Notes under the pieces: model-generated
What the model was told of the DNA's origin: nothing
Databases searched by the model: none
Seen by the model: the letters and a program-made list of their open reading frames with translations, nothing else
Source of the DNA: Gnetum montanum
Lineage: Eukaryota > Streptophyta > Gnetopsida > Gnetales > Gnetaceae
Assembly: GCA_015680685.1 (NCBI GenBank)
Contig: MNCI01008036.1
Coordinates: forward strand, 111,818-175,817
DNA length: 64,000 nt
Reading direction: 5' to 3'
Part shown: positions 1 to 10,441 of the stretch, piece by piece
How the letters are laid out: each line of letters begins with the position of its first letter
Numbering within the stretch: position 1 is the first letter of the stretch
Program-made: the position numbers and the translations under genes

Positions 1-566
1 AGCACTTGAGATTTGTTTTCTTACACATTTCTTTTATTTTAATTTCTTATGCATTTATTTTATTTTATTATATTTTATGCACTTTACATTTCTATTATTA
101 GCACAACAATTCATTTTGATCAATTAAGAAAATTGTTAAATTACACTCAGTACGATCACTTCGAGCATTCGTGTAACACTTGGTAACCTAGTAACGATTA
201 TTGTTTGGTAATCCTAGTAGTGTTGCATTGGTTCAGGATGTGTACAGCAAGCGAGAATAGATATTGGTGTTAGGATTAGTTAAAGCCTAGTTAATCAGTA
301 GTTAAGTTAAATTAGTCACTTAGTTACCTCTCTCTTTCCTTATTAGCAGTAGGACATAAAAACATAAAAGCTATAAAAATAATATGCCTCAAGTTTACTT
401 AACCATGCAATTGTGACATACAGGTAAGCTTGGAAAGACAATGATCAACCAACTCGTCCTTGTTCCACAAGGGCGCAAAAGCATTTAGTCCTTGGAATTT
501 GACTGGATTGTGTGTGAAACACTCGTATTCGTATGATTGGGTATAGGAGTACCTCACTACTCATTA
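1..566 (+). mobile_element. 3' part of a Ty3-type LTR (R/U5 side), cut by window edge
   Basis: This segment aligns by eye with the downstream halves of the LTRs at 9569-10305 and 42049-43061. Shared blocks are the run around 150-240 (cttggtaacctagtaacgat), the A-rich run at 355-390 and the last 60 bases with tcgtatgattgggtatagg. It ends at 560-566 in ctcatta, a one-base variant of the family terminus ctcatca. No primer site follows, so it is a solo LTR or the 3' LTR of an element to the left. The U3 side is outside the window. Confidence 0.75.
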
Positions 567-587
567 ATGAGTTATAAAGTTTTTCTA

Positions 588-619
588 ACAAGTCGTGGGT
601 TCAATTTTAGTAGGTAACA
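588..619 (+). repeat. Truncated tRNA-derived SINE fragment (B-box half)
   Basis: About 30 bases match the B-box half of the fuller copy directly downstream (aacaagtcatgagtttgatt at 661-680). The B-box-like core here is gggttcaatttta, closer to the Pol III consensus GGTTCRANTCC than the downstream copies. It lies head-to-tail with the next copy, so the two may be a broken tandem pair. Confidence 0.5.
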
Positions 620-621
620 AT

Positions 622-763
622 AAGGTGTTAGCCTAGTGCTACGACTCTTGATTTGAATGCAACAAGTCATGAGTTTGATTCTAGTGGGTAATGCTAAGTT
701 AGAAAAGTTCTAATTGAATTGTATATCTTGAGGTGTACCTATATTAAAATTATTTTAGGGTTC
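622..763 (+). repeat. tRNA-derived SINE, copy 1
   Basis: The 5' part is tRNA-like: an A-box-like tagcctagtg at 629-638 and a B-box-like gagtttgattcta at 671-683, spaced as in a tRNA-derived Pol III promoter. A non-tRNA 3' body follows, ending gaggtgtacctatatt and an ATTTTAG tail. The second copy at 1183-1303 has the same two-part structure. No protein is encoded; mobilisation would depend on a LINE. The family name is not assigned. Confidence 0.6.
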
Positions 764-855
764 CAACATCCACCACTCCCCTAATAAAGTTTTGCTAAAG
801 TTTCATTTTGGCTATATATCATGAAGGTATAATAGTTATCTAATTTTAGTTTATT

Positions 856-1180
856 CTTCTATTTTTTCTTTTGAAGGTTTTAGTAAGGAATCCTTCCAAG
901 CCTCTAATATGCATATTCTTCATCTTATAACAAAAGCACATAAAAGTATTTTTGAAGTAGAAATTACAATAGAAGAAATCAAAGGAGTGGCCTTTAGTTT
1001 AGCAAATTGTAAAGCTCCAGATTTTGATGGTTTTCCTATTGAATTTTTTAAGAAGCATGGGAACATTGTTAGAGATTATCTCTTTCATGTTTTCCAAGAA
1101 GCTATTAAAAAATTTTCTATTCATAAAAATATTAAAAAAGATGTGATTCATCTTATTCCTAAGAATGGAGATCTTCCAAT
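856..1180 (+). pseudogene. L1-like LINE reverse transcriptase fragment (N-terminal RT)
   Basis: An open frame, with an ATG at 909 but in-frame sense upstream, encodes an RT N-terminal segment of a plant L1-type LINE. The hallmark is EITIEEIKG, then SLANCKAPDFDGFPIEFFKK, the usual block being KAPGPDGFPxxFFK, and later HLIPKNGD for the family's LIPK. The catalytic FADD block, the endonuclease and the poly(A) tail are absent, so it is truncated on both sides. A SINE copy starts within about 3 bp of its end. L1 enzymes reverse-transcribe their own RNA at a nicked target; this fragment cannot. Confidence 0.8.
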
Positions 1181-1182
1181 AA

Positions 1183-1303
1183 TGAGGTGTTAGCCTAGTG
1201 GTAAGACTTTTAATTTGAAACCTCTAAGTCATGGATTTGATTCTAGTGGGTAGTGTTAAGTTATATATCACGGGGTATACCTATATTATAATTCTTTTAG
1301 GCT
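1183..1303 (+). repeat. tRNA-derived SINE, copy 2
   Basis: The A-box-like tagcctagtggtaag (1191-1205) and B-box-like ggatttgattcta (1233-1245) are the clearest of the three copies. The body ends with cggggtatacctatatt and a TTTTAGG tail like copy 1. It abuts the truncated LINE fragment on its left and the copia LTR on its right. It is diverged from copy 1 and without obvious target-site duplications. Confidence 0.65.
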
Positions 1304-1309
1304 TCTAAT

Positions 1310-1790
1310 TATTAATTTACACCTCAATTAAGCAAATTAATAGACTAACAACAAGTAATAGAAGTAGAAATTCAATTATGAAATTAGAAGAAATGCACCA
1401 ATAATAGAAGAATTATCCTAGGGAAAGCATATGAAGTAATGGCTCCAACTCATAGCAAGCCTTAGTTTTGACCAAGCATTACAAGAGAAGAGAACACATT
1501 CAATGGTAAAAAGCCTTGAACAATAAAAGAATTGATCCCTCTCTCACTTGATCACTCAATGTAACCTGATCCTTTGATGCAATCTTGGTTTTCCCCATCC
1601 TCTAACCCATCAATTATATAGTGATTTTACAAGCTAAATATGGATGGTGATAAAAAAAAGAACAGGACAATATATACCATTACATATACTACAATGATAG
1701 CAGAATCATTTTTCATAGGTTTGGTAGATCACAATTGTTGCATATAGTAGGGTAGGTTATTTGCTTAAAATGAGCAACACACTCATTACA
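1310..1790 (-). repeat. copia 3' LTR
   Basis: About 480 bp. On the minus strand it starts TGTAATGAGTGTG right after a purine-rich run (aaataggagaat, complement of 1791-1802), the expected polypurine tract. Its low-coordinate end (tattaatttacacctcaatt) repeats at 34623 in the 5' LTR beside the primer site. This identifies both as LTRs of one element. Confidence 0.75.
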
Positions 1791-1800
1791 ATTCTCCTAT

Positions 1801-2457
1801 TTGTTATTTATTTTAAGGTATTACAACTAGAAGCAACCATTACATTTCACAATTTGCCAACCCAAGTTCTTTTCTTCACTATTTAAAGTTGTCCAAAGGA
1901 ATAGCCTTGGTCTTCATGTTTGCTAATTTTCAGAAGTAGGAACCTTCTTAAGAGAAATCCTTCCTTTTTCAATTTGATTTTGTATGAAATGATAATAAAT
2001 TTCAATATGTTTTGTCCTTGCATGGAACTCAGGATTCTTTGATAGAAAGATTACACTTTAGTTATCACAAGAGATTTTAATTTTCTTTTGTCCTTGCCTA
2101 AAGTCATTGATCAGTTTTTATAGCCAAATCGCTTCATTTCTTGCTTGAGAAGCTACTACATACTTAGCTTTAGTTGTTGATAATGCAACACAACTTTGTT
2201 TCTTGTTGATTCAACTAATAGCACATGAGTTCATTTTGAAGGTAAATCTGCTTATGGATTTCTGATGATCAAGATGACCAATCCAATTTACATCCACAAA
2301 ACAATGCAATCAAAATGAACTTTTTTCATAACAAATGGTAAATTAACACTACCTCTAAGATACCTAAAAATTCTTTTAAGAATAATACAATGTTCTTTAC
2401 CAGGATTAGACATAAACTTGCTTACAACTCCCACTACATATGCAATATCAAACCTAC
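1801..2457 (-). pseudogene. copia RNase H domain (3' end of pol)
   Basis: The minus strand encodes the RNase H region of a copia polyprotein. It starts in RFDIAYVVGVVSKFMSNPGK (family TRPDIAYAVGVVSRFMSNPGKEHW), then a VALSTTKAKYVVASQARNEA block (family VALSTTEAEYxAA) and a HARTKHIEI block (family RTKHIDI). RNase H removes the RNA strand during reverse transcription. The frame is broken by stops. It is cut at 2457 exactly where LTR A begins; the missing upstream residues lie at 9525-9568. Confidence 0.85.
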
Positions 2458-3460
2458 TGATGAGCGGTGGGTACCCCCTATGCCCAACCACATAAATCAT
2501 AAGCATTCATGCATGATCTGGTCGAATTCTGTGGATGGGACTAGTTATGCATCTAGATTGTTAAGCATTGATTGCAATTCATTGTCTTCCCACTAGGACT
2601 AGTGGTAGCTTTGTTACATAAGGTTTAGTCCAAACTGAGGCATATGATTGTTGTTGTTGTTTTAGCTTTATGCTACTCCTAATGATAATAGAGAAATTAA
2701 TTATTTAATCTAATTAACAATGGAAAGTAAAGTCTAAACTAGCCTACGAGCAATGAGTGTCCATTCCTAACTTGCCGTACATGTCCTAAACCCACATACC
2801 TACTACTAGGATTATCAAGCATTATGCTACTAGGCGAACCAAGTAATAACGTTGCTAGGATTACTAAGTGAATACATGTTTATGCTCAAAACTGGTTGCA
2901 TTTATTTTGCCAATTGATTAATGTAGATGGAAATGTAAATATTAACTACATACATGAATTTAAAGTGCATTGAAGTGAATTAGATCTCAATCAAAGTGCT
3001 ACAATGAATAGGAATCCATCTCGATCTTATTGTTGTTCATGTAATGTCTCCAAGTATATTTTCACTTGAATAAGACATTATACAATTAACTCAAATCCAT
3101 ATTGTAGGCACTCACTAACTATTCTCTAAGACTATGAAATAAAACTATAAGGGTTTGACTAATCTATTGACAAAAGAATGACAATAAACAGTAGGAGCAT
3201 ATGTATTTAGAGGCAAAAATAGACATTGTGTTGATGCATATGTGTCAATGCATATGTCGATGGGATTGCGTCAATAGGGCTGCATCAACACATACTTGTT
3301 GACACAGTTACGATATCGCATCTACAAAATCATAGATGCAATGTAACATCTATGATGTAGCAACTAACTAAGATGCATCGACAGGGATGCTACAACGTAA
3401 ATGCGATGTAGCATCTATGACATATCATCTATGATATCTTAGCCAACTGTTGGTTCATCA
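2458..3460 (-). repeat. Element A 3' LTR
   Basis: Aligns over its whole length with 8516-9524. The U3 side (3190-3440) is rich in short inverted repeats made of GCATCTATGA and GATGTAGCATC, plus runs of the CATCAATGCAT type. The TATA region near 3199-3214 is damaged compared with the other LTR. The interior side carries cttgaggataagtttttag on the minus strand, a decayed copy of the family's CTCGAGGACGAGTTTTCA before the polypurine tract. Confidence 0.8.
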
Positions 3461-5560
3461 TACCCTCACAAACAACTAAAAACTTATCCTCAAGTTAATA
3501 AGATAAGACCGAGCTTTCTTTACCAAAAATTAGAAAAGTATGGAATTATTGACTGATGCAAACTATTGATTGACTTTGAGTGCCACATTACAAAATTTTA
3601 TTAAAGTGGATGCATTACAAAATTACAAAATGACAAAAAGATTGGATAGACATTGAAGATTACAAAATTTGCAGAGGTCTTCAAAAATCCACTGAAGATG
3701 ATTCTTCTTGTTGCTACTAGCGATAGTAGACTTCCAACCTTAATTGTTATGTTGATGCTTCTCTTTTTTATGCAGAGAATTCTTAAAGGATTGAATGAAA
3801 TTTCTTCACATCATTCCATGAATCTAGTAATCATGTGATGTTTGAGCCATTATCTTATATGTGCTATTATTTGTCCATGGCCATATCCTCTATTGTCCCT
3901 CTCTTGGCTTCATTTCCATGCCTAGCCAAAGACTTGCTTCCTTAGGTGTCCCTTTTAGCATCACTTGTAGTTACTAAAGTATCAACATTAGTTTTGGTAA
4001 AATTTTCTTAATAACTAACCCTTTTTAGAGCCGTTAGTTGTCATTTAAGCACAAGGTGATGATAGCATACTATGCCTAAGGTTATGAGGTAACTAAAATC
4101 ATAATGTTGTTTCCCTTATTTTGGTCAATTAGTATTAGTTACCACAATGTTTGAAAATAGGATGTTGGAAAATTTTCAAAAATTTCAAAGTGGGCATCCC
4201 CAACCCCCATGACTAATAAGCGTAACTTCAGAGGTGCACAAGTTTTTGAACAGTTAAAACCAAATGTCCAATGTAGAAGATGAATAAGAAATTTTTTGAA
4301 AGTTGAAGGATATTAAGATAGAAAAGTAGGAAAAATTAATTAAAATTGATGAGAAGTAGTTCCAAAAGCATGCATAAATTTTGAGAAACTGTCAATGATT
4401 TTTTGGAAGATGTGAAGGTTAGTTTAAAGCCATGCCCAACAAAAGTTATGCAAGTGGGTCCTCCCTAAAGTAGGCTCTTGCCATAATGCCCTTGCATAAC
4501 CATTTCTATAAATGTTTGTGGCAATGGAGATGTTAAATGTAGACCATGTCTTTCTTTCAAACAACCCACAACTACCTTGGTTGGGATGTTACGCTATACT
4601 ACATAAAACCAAAAGGCTCATAATTGTATGCAGTAGTGAGGTGAATAATGGGATGAGAATGGATTACAGAGATAAGGATGTAAGGTACTTGACCATGTCC
4701 ATAATAGGTTATTGTGTCAAATGTGATTAAAATGATCATCATACCTATCTGTCCAAGTTTAGAACAAGTCCATACCCTTAACAATGACCTTACATTTATT
4801 TGTTCCTTCCTACCTACCACCATGACTCTAAAACCACCTCAAAGAACTATCATCACTCCAAAAAGAGAAGAAGAAAGGGCCTTAGTTAGAGGGGTACCTT
4901 TAGGGATGGGTAACATATCGTTTCAACCCCATAACCAATGCTTATAGTCCATTATTGTGTCTATGGGCTGTTCTTTGAATTTTCATTATTATTGTTTCAT
5001 TTTTTATTTTGAATTTTATATTTTTTAAAATGGGAACTACACCATGCAATGACATAGCTTCCTATTTATTGGTTGATGAAGGAGTAATGATATGTTCCAT
5101 GAGGAGTCATAAACCACATGAAGGAAGAATCCACTTGAGGTCACACCCTTTGCCATTTCCTCTTGGTCATTCCCTCTTTCTTCAAGATATAATGATCATT
5201 CATTAATTTTAGTTTCATGAAAGAAGAACCAAATTTTTTTCATGACAAAGACCTTTTATTTAGAGAGCTAGATAGATAGATGAGGTGATCTCACTACTCT
5301 ACAAAATTACTTACCCAATCATCTTGATATCATACCACAAAAACCCAATACATAGTGTTGACTTCTACATCATGACTTGACAATATTATTAACAACAACA
5401 TAAAACATAAAGAAAATGATGTAAGAAAAGAGAAATTATTAAGAAATGAAAAAATAAAAAAAAATAGAAAACACATTAAGAATTAGAAAATAGAAAGAAA
5501 TGGGGAAATGATAAAAAATTGTAAAACAAAAAAGTGAAAAGCACTTATTAGTTTTTGAAC
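3461..5560 (-). other. Element A internal non-coding region and ORF2 remnant
   Basis: No continuous domain is readable. Near 3870-3912 the minus strand has ATG GAA ATG AAG CCA AGA GAG GGA, similar to the ORF2 starts in E (30280) and H (41065), so a shortened ORF2 probably existed. The block at 4446-4475 is the reverse complement of the family motif ctttggggaggacccacttg. The stretch 5400-5545 is T-rich on the element strand, like the matching tracts in C, E, H, I and J. Confidence 0.5.
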
Positions 5561-6018
5561 TAGGATGGGGCATCTCCCTCACGATTAAAATTATGGTTGC
5601 ACATTCATGATATGGACCACATAATCCCCTAATTATGCACCATTGATTTCCCATCTATCACTGTTACTAATTTAATTATTCACGTGGTAGCACATCAAAC
5701 ATTAGTGATAATCTCATTTGGATCATTTGGAGATGTATCTTCGATTGGACTTAAAGGTATTTTTGTTTTAAGGGATCTAGATGTGTTTGCTTCTTCTTCT
5801 TGATTTTCTATTTTAATTCTAGGGCCTCTATGTTTAACATCCTCTTCTAGTGTATAATCAAAGTGTAAGATATTTGTGTGTAAGTCCTTTGTTTGGTTCA
5901 TTTTCTTAAGTCTAGAACTAATAAGTGGATCAGTTGTTTCCATGCATCTTTGAAACAATTTTATATTCTCATTTTCAAGCCATTGGGTGTCTTCTAGTTT
6001 AGTGGCTATTGCTTAGAC

Positions 6019-8385
6019 TTATTTTTGCTCACACAATTTTTTCTTGACTTTGTTGTGGATTGGTATAGGGGTCGTGTTAACATTTTGAACTGCTAACCCA
6101 CAATTGCACCCATTATTACTAGTGATGCATGGATTTTTCTGTCTCTCCATAGTGATAGGTTTATCTTTTATGTCTTGTGTAGGGGTGGTGATGATAGTTG
6201 GCTTTTGCATATGATTAGGAGACTTTGTTCTAGAGAGGAAGGGTATTGCACTAGATTGGCCTTATGTTGGTTTTCATGAGTCAGTAGGTCTATGAGTTTT
6301 GTGCCCAAGTGAAGAAGCCATCCTAAAGAAATGATGTCTCTAAGAATTTTGTTGAGATTTATTAGCATTATTATTTTCATACATGTTCATAGCACTAGTG
6401 GCATTCTTTCATTGATGTTGTGGTGCTGAACCTTCCCATTTTGTTGGTGGTTACATGTGATGGAGGGAAGTATGAGAATATTGATGATATGATGGAGTAT
6501 GAGAGGTGTGAGGTGGTGATCCAATAAAAGATGTTGCAGGTTCATGACATTCAAAAGAGTGGTAGTAGTGATTTGAGGTAGAGGAAGTAGAACCAGTTGG
6601 AAAAATAGGTTGTTGAACATAATATCCATATGGGTCTAGCTAGTAGTAAGGGTAGTGCTAGTTTGATGAAGGCCTCCCTCATCATTGTGGGTTTTACCAT
6701 TGTAGTTGATGATAGTTTTGAGGTTGATAAGAAGTCCCACTAGGATAGTATAGTTCGTTATAGGACTATTTATAATTACCTTGTGAAAAAGATAATTTCT
6801 TAGGCATTTGAGGCATTTGCTTTTGTATGAACTTGGGATTCAAAGAAAAAGCCCAATACTCATGTAGATATAACATGATTGGGCAATATCCCTTTGGATG
6901 GTCATATAAGTAGATGTCACATCCATCATCATCTTCTATGATTAAGTTTATAGCCTCTTCACCTACAACCATTTTCCCTTTTTACCGATAAGTGTTCCAA
7001 CTAGTTTCTTGGTCCTTTTTTATTTTCTTGTTTTGATCACTTGATTCTTTTCATGTTATCCTCTCCTCTATGGTTTTTATGTAAGTTGTAACTTTATCAT
7101 TCATCAACTCCCACATCTTATCTAGCCTTGCTTCAAGCTCATCGATAAACTTTTGTATTGACAAGGTTTGTTGTGAAATCACCTCATCTAGAGCTACCTC
7201 TTTTTCCCCATCATAGATATGAATCCTTTTATTTTGAAAAGTTAGGTCCTAGTTATATTCCTCTACATCCTCTTGTTTACATAGCTCTCCTTCTTCTTTT
7301 TCCACCCACTCGATCAGCCTTTATATCTAATGGGCTTTTACTTTAGATAACTGACCTTGGGCATAAATCCCAAGGATCTCCCTCATTTGATTACAAAGTT
7401 CATCTATGATGTGGAAAACTTGCTCTTTTTAAGAGAAATCATGGCCAGGACATTTATGTAGTAGCAAATAGTATATATTCAAGGCCACACCCAAGGGTTC
7501 ATGATTTTCTTACTTCCACCCTTGGATTTGTCTTCTTAAGTTGGACACTCTTGCATAAGTTTGGTATTTTTCATTAAAGAGTTCTAGAATTGTGGATCAC
7601 TAATGGATTAAATCTAATTGCAACAATCTATACCAACTTTTAGCTTTGTCTACTACCATCCTACGAAAGAGCTTAAGCTTTTGCCACTTGTGTTCAATGT
7701 TTTGAAAGGTGTAGGCGTCATGGAAGGCTTGTAAATGATGTTGTGCACTAGAATTATAGCCTCCCCTAAATTTAGGAATGTTGTCCATATCAATCCATTT
7801 GATGTAGCTATACCTTTGATGTGTTTGGGGTATTTGAACTACCTCCTAAATCTATGTTAGGCCCCTAGTAGCCAACAAGGGTTCACCTATATCAGACATG
7901 TCATGGTGATAATCTATATTTCTATTCATCTAATTGTGATGATCTTGTCTATGCTCATTTTGGTGTCTTTGATTTTGCCCTTGGGTTTGATTTTTATCTT
8001 TATCTTGATCCCACTGTGGGGCTCTATCTCTATACCTATGTTCAACTTTGTCAAAACTCAATGTTAAAGAGGAAGAAAAAGATGAGGAACTTGGAGGATC
8101 GCCATGGCTCCTATATCTCCCCCTATGGTCCCTTGATTTATCTTTTCTAGGTTTAGAGGAGGTCTTAGGCCTTGAGGCCCTTCTTTTTCTATGATTTTCT
8201 CCATCTTCTCTAGGATTTTCTACACCAGTTGAACATATTTTTTGTATGTAGTAAGGGTGGAAATGAGCATATGAAACCCCTGCTTTAGGTTGTTCACTCC
8301 AATTTACTTTAGTATAGAACCTATCATATCTCTTATGAGTGTTCTCATCATACGATGTGTTATTGGTCCTATGTGAAGAAGACAT
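6019..8385 (-). pseudogene. gag: Element A gag pseudogene, protease absent
   Basis: Minus-strand gag starting at 8385 (MSSSHRTNN). An N-terminal YAHFHP segment and a basic, Ser/Arg-rich linker come first. The Athila/Tat-type capsid core follows at about 7100-7788: MDNIPKFRGGYN, QHHLQAFHDAY, KLFRRM, KSWYRLL, LFNEKYQTYARVSNLRRQ. Then comes the GCDIYLYDHPKGYCPI motif (6883-6925), a conserved SLNP...QG segment and a Pro-rich stretch. The C-terminal peptide ERQKNPCI near 6140 matches ERPKNPCI in E. The DSG-type protease core that lies between these parts in C, I and J is missing. Several stops and a frame change are present. Gag would form the particle shell. Confidence 0.8.
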
Positions 8386-8497
8386 GGTTTTAGTGTATGT
8401 GACTTAAAATAAAATATTAATATTTTCTAAAAGATATATCGTTAATACTCCTACAATGATTGTGTATAATATAACTAATCTAGATAACTAGCACCAT

Positions 8498-8514
8498 TTA
8501 TAGCAACAAAGCCA
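8498..8514 (-). promoter_or_regulatory. Element A primer binding site, degenerate tRNA-Asp type
   Basis: The minus strand reads TGGCTTTGTTGCTATAA directly inside the 5' LTR end. Compared with the tRNA-Asp complement TGGCGCCGTTGCCGGGG, most differences are C to T or G to A. It lies at the same distance from the LTR end as the better-kept sites in H, I and J. Confidence 0.55.
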
Positions 8515-8515
8515 A

Positions 8516-9524
8516 TGATGAGTGGCAAGTACCTCATATGCCCAACCATACGAATCACAAGCATTCACGCATGATTCGGTCGAATTCTATGGATGGGACT
8601 AGTTGTGCATCTAGATCATTAAGCATTGATTGTAGTTTGTTGTCTTTCCACTTGGACTAGTGGTAGCTTTGTCACGTATGATTTAGTCCAAAGTGAGGCA
8701 TATGATTGTTGATGTTGTTTCGGATTTATGCTACTCCTAATGATAATAGAGAAATTAATTATTTAATCTAATTAACAATGAAAAGTAAAGTCTAAACTAG
8801 CCTATGGGTAATGAGTGTTTGTTCCGAGCTTGTTGTACATGTCCTAAACCCATGTATCCACTACTAGGATTACTAAGCATTATGCTATTGGGTGAACCAA
8901 ATAATAATGCTACTAGGATTATCAAGAAAATACGTGTTTACACTTGAAACTAGTCACATTCATTTTGCCAATTGATTAATGTGCATGGAAATGTAAATAT
9001 TAACTACATACATGAATTTAAATTTCATAAAGTAAATTTAAACTAAGTTAAAGGGTTGTATTGAATTGGAATCAATCTTGATCTTATTGTTGTTCATGAA
9101 ATGTGTCTAGGTACATTTCCACTCAAATAAGATGTTGTACAACTAACTCAAATCCACACTATGAGTACTCATTGACTATTCTCTAAGGCTACAAAATAAA
9201 ACTGCAAGGGTTTGGCTACACTATTGACAAAATAATGAAAATACATAGTGGAAGCATGTGTATTTATAGTCGAAAATAGACATTGCGTTGACATGTATGC
9301 ATCAATGCGTTAATGCATTCGTTGATGAGTATGCTTTGATGGGGCTATGTCAACATGTATTCATCGACATAGCTGCGATATCACATCTATGACATCATAG
9401 ATGCAATGTAGCATCTATGATGTAGTAGCCAACTAAGACACATCAACAAGGATGCTACAACATAGATGCAATGTACCATTTATGACATAGCATCTACATA
9501 TCTTGACCAACTAATGCTTCATCA
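8516..9524 (-). repeat. Element A 5' LTR
   Basis: A complete LTR of 1009 bp. On the element strand it has U3 inverted repeats (9300-9500), a TATAAATA promoter core at about 9258-9269, and an R region with an AATAAA-type signal (tgaccg/aataaag order as in the other LTRs). It ends at the primer site. It drives transcription leftward in this window. Confidence 0.8.
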
Positions 9525-9568
9525 CCTAGTATAGACCATTGCATACATGAGGTTGCCTACATCATTAG
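9525..9568 (-). pseudogene. 44-bp copia RNase H-side fragment between two insertions
   Basis: On the minus strand it encodes GNLMYAMVYTR, the residues that precede RxDIAYxVG in copia pol. That continuation sits on the far side of element A at 2457. CCTAG (9525-9529) is the target duplication of A, and ATTAG (9564-9568) abuts the LTR of B and recurs at 23290-23294. Confidence 0.8.
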
Positions 9569-10305
9569 TGATGAGTCACGATATCAGACCCCTTGATATC
9601 GGACCCTCAATATCGGATACGCAATATCGGAGGTACCAAAGCGATATTAGACATGTGACGTCAGAGCTTGTCTCATAGTAGGAGTCATAAAGAGAACAAA
9701 TCTTTATTTGAGCATTGTGTACCTCAACACACCTTGTGACCGAAAATAAAGATGAAGTTTATGATAAACCTTGCAACATTTAGAATAGCTTAATTATTGT
9801 ATTTCATGTTATTTACTATTATTCGATGCTTTCAATAGTTAATCAATGTTATTTCCATTGAATTATTAATCATCAACGAATTAGCACACTTAGCATGACC
9901 ACTTTAAGCATACGTGGAACACTTGGTAACCTAGTAACGATTAGCGTTTGGTAATCCCAGTAGTGTTACATTGGTTCAGGATGTGTCCAGCAAGTGGGAA
10001 TGGATGCTAGTGTTAGGACTACTTAGAGAATAGTTGATTAGTTAAATCAAATTAGTTACTAAATTATTTCATTTCCCTATTTTAAGCACCAAGAACATAA
10101 AACATAAAAAGCATAAAAATCATATACTTCAAGTTTACTTAACCATACAGTTGTGCCTTACAAGTGAGCTTGGGAAGACAATGATCACATAACCCATCCT
10201 TGTTCTGTGTAAGCACATAAGAACTTACTCCTTGGAGTTTGAACGAATCACGTGTGAATGCTCATATTCATATGGTTGGGCATAGGGGTACCTAGATGCT
10301 CATCA
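9569..10305 (+). repeat. Element B 5' LTR
   Basis: 737 bp, starting TGATGAGTCACGATATC and ending ctcatca. The first 100 bases hold four GATATC/AATATCGG copies. An aataaagatga signal is at about 9745. It is some 270 bp shorter than the LTR of I and lacks a clear TATAAATA box where I has one, so part of the promoter region seems deleted. Confidence 0.8.
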
Positions 10306-10306
10306 T

Positions 10307-10324
10307 TGGCATCATTGCCAGGGA
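10307..10324 (+). promoter_or_regulatory. Element B primer binding site (tRNA-Asp)
   Basis: TGGCATCATTGCCAGGGA, one base after the LTR. It differs from the tRNA-Asp complement TGGCGCCGTTGCCGGGGA only by transitions (CG to CA, C to T, G to A), as expected from cytosine deamination. Confidence 0.75.
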
Positions 10325-10441
10325 TTTTGTTGTTTATGCATTGATTAGAACTTAGGAAATCTTTTCATCGTTGGAATGAACCCTTAGGGTTAGTTACCCT
10401 ACAATTATCGAAAAAGAGTATTGCACACTAAATAATCAATC

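Larger units (their letters stand above)
2458..9524 (-). mobile_element. Element A: non-autonomous Ty3 (Athila/Tat-like) with two LTRs
   Basis: Two LTRs of about 1.0 kb (2458-3460 and 8516-9524), both starting and ending TGATGA/TCATCA, bound a 5.05-kb interior on the minus strand. The interior has a degenerate tRNA-Asp primer site, a gag pseudogene, long non-coding sequence and a decayed terminal polypurine tract. No protease, RT, RNase H or integrase is recognisable. Flanking 5-mers CCTAC (2453-2457) and CCTAG (9525-9529) are a target duplication with one change. Confidence 0.85.

Noticed and set aside
622-1303. Cellular tRNA genes
   Set aside because: A- and B-box-like sequences are present, but no cloverleaf with matched arms could be formed and a non-tRNA tail follows; SINE is the better call.
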